The notes under the pieces were generated by a model that made no database searches, was not told where the DNA came from, and saw only the letters and a list, made by a program, of their open reading frames with translations. 64,000 nucleotides of DNA from an uncultured Microbacterium sp. (GTDB lineage Bacteria; Actinomycetota; Actinomycetes; Actinomycetales; Microbacteriaceae), in contig NZ_CANKZA010000002.1 in assembly GCF_947488465.1 (NCBI RefSeq), positions 465,244-529,243 on the forward strand, written 5' to 3'. Of this stretch, positions 59,193 through 64,000 are shown piece by piece; position 1 is the first letter of the stretch; every line of letters starts with the position of its first letter. Position numbers and translations under genes: made by a program.

Positions 59193-59470
59193 GGTTCTCC
59201 TTCTCGTGGCGGTGCGGATGCTCAGCTGTCGCGCAAGGCGGCGGTCAGCTCTCTTTTCTTCTGGCGGGAGTAGCCGGTCATGACGATGGGGATCTCCGTC
59301 GTCACCGAAACTACGGCGCGAACGCGGCGGAGTGGAGGGGATTGCCAGGGTGCGATGAGGGTGCTAGCCACCGGCGTGCGCCAGAGAAATCCTTCATCGT
59401 CAAGGGGGCGCGGACGCCCCGGACACAGGCGTACGCTCGTCGTGTCAACCCGGCGAAGGGAGCTCTCGTG
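59193..59470. other. 278-bp divergent intergenic region
   Basis: It separates the SDR gene from the small lipoprotein gene. TACGCT at 59432-59437 is a candidate -10 for the lipoprotein. On the minus strand an open stretch ending at 59222 reads RQKKRELTAALRDS just before the SDR ribosome-binding site and could be the tail of a lost gene. Nothing else is clear. Confidence 0.35.
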
Positions 59471-59956
59471 ATGCGTTCGCTGCGAGGTGTGTGCGGTGCG
59501 CTCGCCGCGGCTGTGGCCGTCACCGTGCTCGCCGGATGCGGCATCAGCGTGCCGACCGATCCTCGCGGCACATTGGACCGCATTACCGGAGGAGAGTTGC
59601 GCGCGGGCGTGTCGCCGAGCGACGGGCTCGCGGTCGCCACGGGCGTCGGTGAGGATGCCGAGGTGTCCGGACCGCTCCCGTCGGTGATCGAGGAGTTCGG
59701 GGCGGACCGGGAGGCGACGGTGACCTGGACTGTCGGCAGCGAAGAGGACCTCGTCGACCTGTTGGAACGCGGAGAACTGGATCTCGCGATCGGCGGGATG
59801 ACCGACGCGACGCCGTGGTCCGAGCGTGTGTCGGTCACGAGGGGGTACCCCGACCTGCCCGGAGCAGACGGCCGGCGAGTCGTCGTCTTCGTGCCGCTCG
59901 GGGAGAATGCGATGCAATCGGCCGTGGAGACCTACCTCGATCGCGAGGTCAAGTGA
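59471..59956 (+). CDS. Small lipoprotein resembling a truncated substrate-binding protein
   Basis: A 161-residue lipoprotein with lipobox LAGC at Cys22. The sequence after it (ITGGELRAGVSPSDG..., VIEEFGADREATVTWTVGSEEDLVDLLERGELDLAIGGMTDATPWSERVSVT) follows the pattern of periplasmic solute-binding proteins of the amino-acid type (GxLRVGV...E...A..LG...V.W...L...L..G.vDlaigg.t.t..R...v.fs), but is only one lobe long, so transport binding is unlikely. GGGAG precedes adjacent GTG and ATG codons (59468, 59471). The stop overlaps the cation transporter start (TGATG), so it may sense or modulate that transporter. Confidence 0.75.
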   Translation: MRSLRGVCGALAAAVAVTVLAGCGISVPTDPRGTLDRITGGELRAGVSPSDGLAVATGVGEDAEVSGPLPSVIEEFGADREATVTWTVGSEEDLVDLLERGELDLAIGGMTDATPWSERVSVTRGYPDLPGADGRRVVVFVPLGENAMQSAVETYLDREVK

Positions 59957-60930
59957 TGCAATCGATGGGTCGTACCGACCTGCCGGCGGAGCAACGGCGG
60001 GCGCTGACGAGCGCGATCCGCTGGGAGTGGTTCACGATCGGCTACACCGTTGTCACGATCGCGATCATCGCGTTCGTGGTCGGCGGCTCGCAGGCGATGA
60101 AGACCGCGTGGATCGAGGACATGCTCTCGCTCATCCCGCAGATCGCGTTTCTGCTGTCGCTGCTGGTGATCCGGCATCCGCCGTCGCGGAGATTTCCCTA
60201 CGGACTGCACCGGGTGATGGGTGTCGGTCACCTCGTCGCGGGTGTCGCGCTACTCGCGATCGGCGGGAGCCTCGCGGTCGAATCGGTGATCGGACTCGTC
60301 ACGGCGGCGCATCCCGCGATCGGCACGGTGTCGCTCTTCGGGCACACGATCTGGCTCGGGTGGCTGATGGTCGCCGTCATGGTGCTGGTCGTGCCGGGGC
60401 CGTTCTTCTACGGGCACGCGAAGGCGAAACTCGCCCCCACCCTGCACAACAAGGTGCTCTACGCGGATGCCGACATGGCCAAGGCCGACTGGACGACCAC
60501 GGTCGCCTCGATCGTCGGTGTGCTCGGCATCGGGATCGGTTGGTGGTGGCTGGACGGCGCGGCCGCCCTCTTCATCTCACTCGGCATCGTGTGGGACGGC
60601 GTGAAGAACTCCCGCTCGGCCGTGCTCGATCTGATCGACCAACGCGCGCGCACGCACGACGACACGAAGCCGCACCCGTTGGCCAATCAGATCGCGCGCG
60701 ACCTCGAGACGCAGCCGTGGGTGCGGGCGGCATCTGTGCGGATGCGCGATATGGGCCAGGTGTTCCACGTCGAGGCGTTCGTGGTCCCCGAACGGAACCG
60801 GGTGCGTCTCGACCAGATCGAAGCGGCCCGCCAGCACATCGCCGCCCTCGACTGGAAGGTGCAAGACGTCGTGGTGATCCCGGCATCCACACTCCCGCCG
60901 GAGACGCAGCACGGAGGAAGACTTTCGTAG
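59956..60930 (+). CDS. CDF-family cation efflux transporter
   Basis: A 324-residue cation diffusion facilitator with about six membrane helices. WIEDMLSLIPQIAFLLSLLV carries the helix-II site (ED...) and ADADMAKADWTTTVASIVGVLG the helix-V site (DxxxxD), close to the zinc/iron CDF patterns but with D-A-D variants; the cytosolic C-terminal domain (about 215-320) has VRMRDMGQVFHVEAFVV. Metal is uncertain. Translationally coupled to the lipoprotein upstream. Confidence 0.85.
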   Translation: MQSMGRTDLPAEQRRALTSAIRWEWFTIGYTVVTIAIIAFVVGGSQAMKTAWIEDMLSLIPQIAFLLSLLVIRHPPSRRFPYGLHRVMGVGHLVAGVALLAIGGSLAVESVIGLVTAAHPAIGTVSLFGHTIWLGWLMVAVMVLVVPGPFFYGHAKAKLAPTLHNKVLYADADMAKADWTTTVASIVGVLGIGIGWWWLDGAAALFISLGIVWDGVKNSRSAVLDLIDQRARTHDDTKPHPLANQIARDLETQPWVRAASVRMRDMGQVFHVEAFVVPERNRVRLDQIEAARQHIAALDWKVQDVVVIPASTLPPETQHGGRLS

Positions 60931-60962
60931 CCGGCCTTTGCCCGCACAGACACGGAACCGGA

Positions 60963-61200
60963 TCAGGATCTCTTGCCGCGTGTTGTCGCGGAGCGGGGTG
61001 GGTTTGCGCGGAGGTGACGGGCGGCCCGGCCGAGGATGCGTGCGAGCTCGTCGACATCCGTGTCCGAAAGTGCCGCGAAGAGCGGGCTATGGAGCGCCTC
61101 GATGGGCCCTGGGAACACCGTTGCGAGAACACCTCGATCTGCGTTAGTGATTGTGACGATGACGCTGCGTTCATCCTCCGCTGCACTTCGGAGATTGGCT
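60963..61200 (-). pseudogene. MarR-family regulator, C-terminal fragment
   Basis: On the minus strand a frame of about 78 residues reads NLRSAAEDERSVIVTITNAD, then VLATVFPGPIEALHSPLF and LARILGRAARHLRANP, stopping at 60963. This is the wing and dimerisation helix of a MarR regulator (DxRxxxVxLT motif). The DNA-binding half is missing and no start codon suits. It is a remnant at the edge of the transposon-affected region. Confidence 0.6.
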
Positions 61201-61231
61201 GACGCCGAGCACGATGGAGAGCGGACCGATT

Positions 61232-61331
61232 CATGAGGCGATCATGATCGCGCCGACGCTCACCAGCGAGTACATCGCTCCGATGTTCCAGGCGAACACG
61301 CTCAGCATTGCTGCGCTCACCGCCGCGGCGC
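61232..61331 (-). pseudogene. C-terminal scrap of a membrane protein
   Basis: A minus-strand frame reads SAAMLSVFAWNIGAMYSLVS then VGAIMIAS and stops at 61232. It is hydrophobic enough for one or two membrane helices and is fused, out of frame, to the end of the ISL3 transposase. The parent family is not identifiable. With the MarR piece it fills most of the 386-bp gap 60931-61316. Confidence 0.35.
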
Positions 61332-62335
61332 TCTGAAGCCGCCGGTCTCGAGCAGGCTTCGGGCGATGTAGTTGGTCAGGTTGCGGAACCCGAGTGCGGA
61401 GCCGCGCAGGTGTTCGAGCCGTCCGTTGAGCGCCTCGGTCGGCCCGTTGCTGGTGCCGGGTCGTTCGAAGTAGGCGAGCACGTCAGCGGCTCGCTTCTTC
61501 AGGGTCCGGCCCAGGGTGGTGAGCTCGGTGAGCACCCCGGGGACGCCGGCGCTGAGGTCGGTGATCAGCTTCTCCATGAGCTCGCGGCCACGTTGCCGGT
61601 CCTCGTGGCGATAGGCGGCGATCATGCGCTGGTAGACACCCCAGGTCGCCTCGACCTCGACGTGAGCGTCATCAACGAACAGCGCGCGTAGCCTGTCGCT
61701 CTGCTTGTCGGTGAGCAGGTCCGCGCCGGTGTGCAGCGTGCGCCGCGACTTGTAGAGCGGGTCGTCCCTGAACCCACGGTGCCCGTGGATCGCGAGTTGG
61801 ACCCGGCGCCGGCACCTGTCGAGGGCGTCACCGGCCAGGCGCACGACGTGGAAGGGATCCATCACCGTGACCGCGTCCGGGATCTCCTCTGCAGCGGCGG
61901 TCTTGAACCCGGTGAAGCCGTCCATCGCGACCACCTCGACCGCGTCACGGAAGGCGTCGTCGCGGTCGGCGAGCCAGGTCTTGAACGCCGCCTTCGACCG
62001 GCCCTCGACCATGTCCCGCAGCCTTGCTGGGCCGGCGCCATCGCGGACCGGGGTGAGGTCGATGATCACGGTGACGTACTTGTCGCCACGCCTGGTGTGG
62101 CGCCAGACGTGCTCATCGACGCCAATGACCTTCACGCCCTCGAACCGCGTGGGGTCGTTGATCAGCAGCCGCTTGCCTTCGGCCAGGACCGCGTTGTTGG
62201 CGGTGTCCCACGCGACCCCGAGTCCCTCGGCGACACGTGCGACGGTGAGGTGTGCGACCACGATCCCTTCCAGCGCCCACCGCAGCCCGGTGCGCGAGAG
62301 CTTCGCGCGTGGCTCCGCCGCGGCGCGACACCGAC
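61317..62335 (-). pseudogene. ISL3-family transposase truncated at both ends
   Basis: About 340 residues of an ISL3 transposase: VIGVDEHVWRHTRRGDKYVT, VVAMDGFTGFKTAAAEEIPD, VMDPFHVVRLAGDALDRCRR and GTSNGPTEALNGRLEHLRG carry the DDE catalytic segments. Recognisable homology starts at AAEPRAKLSRTG near 62335; the N-terminal zinc-finger and helix-turn-helix portion of about 90 residues is replaced by unrelated sequence (an open frame continues to 62426). The C-terminus stops at SLLETGGFRAPRR, short of the family end. It is therefore probably unable to move. Confidence 0.8.
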
Positions 62336-62400
62336 GTCGCTCTCCTCTGCGACGGACCCCTCGCCGGCTGAGCGCTCGCGGCCGGCATCCTGTCCGTGTG
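61317..62400. mobile_element. ISL3-type insertion sequence remnant without recognisable ends
   Basis: It covers the truncated transposase. No terminal inverted repeats are seen, consistent with loss of both termini. Flanked on the left by gene scraps and on the right by a strong hairpin. Confidence 0.6.
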
Positions 62401-62417
62401 CCGATAGGCCTCGCACC

Positions 62418-62447
62418 GCTCGGCAACGCAGCGTGGCGTTGCCGAGC
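62418..62447. terminator. Perfect 12-bp stem-loop
   Basis: GCTCGGCAACGC (62418-62429), loop AGCGTG, GCGTTGCCGAGC (62436-62447). It lies 49 nt beyond the stop of the minus-strand monooxygenase gene and probably terminates it, though no T-run follows. Confidence 0.6.
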
Positions 62448-62495
62448 GACCTGGCGACGGCTCGGCGGGGCGCGATCGTCTCGTGCGTTGGCGGA

Positions 62496-62807
62496 CTACG
62501 GGAGCTTGGACGCGAGGACGTCGGCCGCCAGGATCTCGGGTGCTGCGCCGAGGAGGTGCTGGTTGGCCATCAGGGCTGCGACGATGGCACCGTTGGCGTG
62601 GGCGTCGCGAGCGGCTTCGTCGGGGAATGCATCGAAGATCCAGAAGGTGTCGGCGTGGGTCCTGACCGCGAACCAGACAATCGTTCCTACTTCTTCGTTG
62701 GCGAGTGCGACAGCGCCGGCGAGCAGATCGGCGACCGCGTCGTGCTGTCCATCGGCCGCGACGATCTTGGCGACGAAGGCATACGGAAGTGATGCGGGTG
62801 TGGACAT
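62496..62807 (-). CDS. Antibiotic biosynthesis monooxygenase (ABM) domain protein
   Basis: A 103-residue dimeric alpha+beta-barrel protein. YAFVAKIVAADGQHDAVADLLAG, then NEEVGTIVWFAVRTHADTFWIFDAFPDEAARDAHANG is the standard ABM pattern (conserved WxxxR...FDxFxDEAAxxAHxxG). Family members oxidise quinols or small aromatics without cofactor, or detoxify reactive compounds. Starts at 62807 after AAGGAAA and is divergent from the GlxA-type regulator 107 bp away, which probably controls it. Confidence 0.85.
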   Translation of the reverse strand: MSTPASLPYAFVAKIVAADGQHDAVADLLAGAVALANEEVGTIVWFAVRTHADTFWIFDAFPDEAARDAHANGAIVAALMANQHLLGAAPEILAADVLASKLP

Positions 62808-62901
62808 GAGGGACTTTCCTTGACGTCGGGGTTCTTCGTGGGATGAGTTCAGCGTATGACGAGCGAGGGCCGGTGGGGAGTGGCGTATACGACAGTATTG
62901 C

Positions 62902-62914
62902 TATTGTTTACGTC
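62902..62914 (+). promoter_or_regulatory. Leaderless promoter -10 for the GlxA-type regulator
   Basis: TATTGT then 7 nt then ATG at 62915. The 62885-62914 stretch is AT-rich for this genome and repeats TATTG, so it may contain an operator for the divergent pair. Confidence 0.5.
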
Positions 62915-63856
62915 ATGCGTATCGGACTGATCGCGATCGACGGCTGCCTCGGTTCGGCTATCGCGTCGATCATCGACATCGTGCGGGTGGCCGACGGAGC
63001 CCGCGGCGATGTCGACCCGCGGATCGAACCGATCGAACTCGCCATCCTCGGACCGAAACGGCGAGTGACCACGACGGCATCGATGACCCTGTCGGTCGAC
63101 CACCCGCTGTCGGAGTCCGGAGAGTTCGACGTGGTCGTCGTCCCTGCGCTTGGAACCCTTACGGCCGCCGCTACCAACGACGTCCTCCAGAGTCGAGATG
63201 CTCGTTCGGTCATCGCCTCGCTCGGGCGCCTCGACGAGGCGACCACCCGGATCGCCGCGGCGTGCACCGGCGTGTTCGCTGTCGCCGAGACCGGACGGAT
63301 GCATCATCGGAGGGCGACGACCAGCTGGTTCCTGGGGCCGGAGTTCCTGAAGCGCTATCCGACCGTCGCCCTCGATCTCGACACCATGGTCGTGGTCGAC
63401 GGGAACCTCGTCACCGCCGGCGCCGCGTTCGCCCACATCGACCTCGCGCTCTCACTCGTGCGATCGATCAGCCCCGACCTGGCCCAACATGTCGCCAAGC
63501 TCCTCATCATCGACGAGCGTCCGTCGCAGGCGGCCTTCGTCGCCTACGAACATCTCCGGCACGAGGACCCGATCGTCGTCGAGTTCGAACGCTTCGTGCG
63601 CGCCCGCCTGGACGAACCGTTCAACGTCGCCTTCGTCGCGCAGTCGCTCGGCACCAGCCGGCGCACCCTCGAACGACGAGTCCGTGCGGCGCTCAACCTC
63701 ACTCCGCTCGGCTTCGTCCAACGGCTTCGCATCGAACGAGCTCGGCACCTCTCAGCAACCACGGACTTCACCTCCGCCGAGATCGCGCTACGGGTCGGCT
63801 ACGCGAACGCCGAGACTCTGCGCTCCCTCCTGCGCAGGGACCGACGCCGTTCCTGA
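62915..63856 (+). CDS. GlxA-family AraC-type transcriptional regulator
   Basis: A 313-residue regulator: an N-terminal DJ-1/PfpI-like domain (1-185) with the nucleophile-elbow segment AACTGVFAVAETG, then an AraC-type helix-turn-helix pair (about 215-313: FVAQSLGTSRRTLERRVR and TSAEIALRVGYANAETLRSLLRR). The end is short (RRDRRRS) compared with relatives that continue GxxPxxxR, and an IS256-like sequence begins about 12 bp after the stop, so the last residues may have been altered by insertion. Likely controls the divergent monooxygenase gene. Confidence 0.86.
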   Translation: MRIGLIAIDGCLGSAIASIIDIVRVADGARGDVDPRIEPIELAILGPKRRVTTTASMTLSVDHPLSESGEFDVVVVPALGTLTAAATNDVLQSRDARSVIASLGRLDEATTRIAAACTGVFAVAETGRMHHRRATTSWFLGPEFLKRYPTVALDLDTMVVVDGNLVTAGAAFAHIDLALSLVRSISPDLAQHVAKLLIIDERPSQAAFVAYEHLRHEDPIVVEFERFVRARLDEPFNVAFVAQSLGTSRRTLERRVRAALNLTPLGFVQRLRIERARHLSATTDFTSAEIALRVGYANAETLRSLLRRDRRRS

Positions 63857-64000
63857 CCTATCGCCATGGGGACTATCTCAGTAACGGTGTTTCCGGCGAT
63901 TTTCATTTGGTAGGTCTCCGCGGCCGGCCAGCGGTCGGCGAAGGTGATGGCGAATGCGTTGAGGGCGGGCTTCCACCGCATCGTCCATCGAGTGCGGCCC
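63799..64000 (-). CDS. C-terminus of an IS256 (mutator)-type transposase, cut by the window edge
   Basis: Reading leftward from 63999, the frame gives GRTRWTMRWKPALNAFAITF then ADRWPAAETY, the terminal WKxALNAFxITF signature of IS256-family transposases. No stop follows at the expected place; the frame runs through the putative element end at about 63868 and into the end of the GlxA gene, stopping at 63799. The true protein end therefore may be altered or lie within the element. Only the last part of the gene is in view. Confidence 0.5.
   Translation of the reverse strand, partial: GRTRWTMRWKPALNAFAITFADRWPAAETYQMKIAGNTVTEIVPMAIGQERRRSLRRRERRVSAFA
63868..64000. mobile_element. Edge of an IS256-like element
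   Basis: The likely terminal inverted repeat begins GGGACTATCTCAGTAACGG at 63868, followed inwards by the transposase C-terminus on the minus strand. The other end is outside the window. Confidence 0.5.

Overview
The window is high-GC DNA from an actinobacterium, most likely a member of the Microbacteriaceae close to Microbacterium. This rests on codon use, the kinds of proteins encoded, frequent GTG starts, overlapping start/stop codons, and many genes that start 6-7 nt after a TAnnnT-type -10 box, the signature of leaderless transcripts. I saw no rRNA, tRNA or CRISPR array. Coordinates and reading frames were checked by eye. Functions are assigned by motif recognition and not by database search.

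Layout. Positions 1-7962 hold a partial membrane protein, a GNAT-pirin pair, and a carbon-source module: CstA, its small partner YbdD, a LytS/LytTR two-component system, a DUF485 protein and a sodium:solute symporter. Positions 8000-21400 are mostly housekeeping or DNA-maintenance genes: a GH3 lipoprotein, a Ski2-like helicase, a DUF1697 protein, a DUF4262 protein, VapBC, RecQ, an acyl-CoA dehydrogenase/oxidase, a DNA-3-methyladenine glycosylase and a short UvrA-like ATPase.

Positions 21576-45733 form the centrepiece: a 24-kb run of 14 tightly packed same-strand genes. It encodes a 2,024-residue anchored Ig/Fn3 surface protein; a MoxR ATPase, a DUF58 protein and a transglutaminase-like membrane protein; an RDD-FHA protein; a PP2C phosphatase, an FHA protein, a Ser/Thr kinase and a second FHA protein; an EssC-like FHA-FtsK/SpoIIIE ATPase; two WXG100-like small proteins; a membrane-anchored alpha/beta hydrolase; a lipoprotein; and an unrecognised soluble protein. 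I read it as a type VII-like secretion locus wired to a phospho-threonine (kinase/phosphatase/FHA) circuit. Two nearly identical 18-20 bp palindromes precede the first gene (21430-21447) and the WXG100 gene (42258-42277) and probably bind one shared regulator.

Positions 45775-60930 mix metabolic genes (malate dehydrogenase, proline iminopeptidase, aldehyde dehydrogenase, an SDR oxidoreductase and others) with two genes broken by internal deletions (a Na+/H+ antiporter and an NAD-dependent reductase), a resolvase-like protein without its catalytic serine, and intergenic repeats. Positions 60931-64000 are a decaying, transposon-affected end: a MarR-family fragment, an ISL3 transposase truncated at both ends, a monooxygenase divergent from a GlxA-type regulator, and the edge of an IS256-like element.
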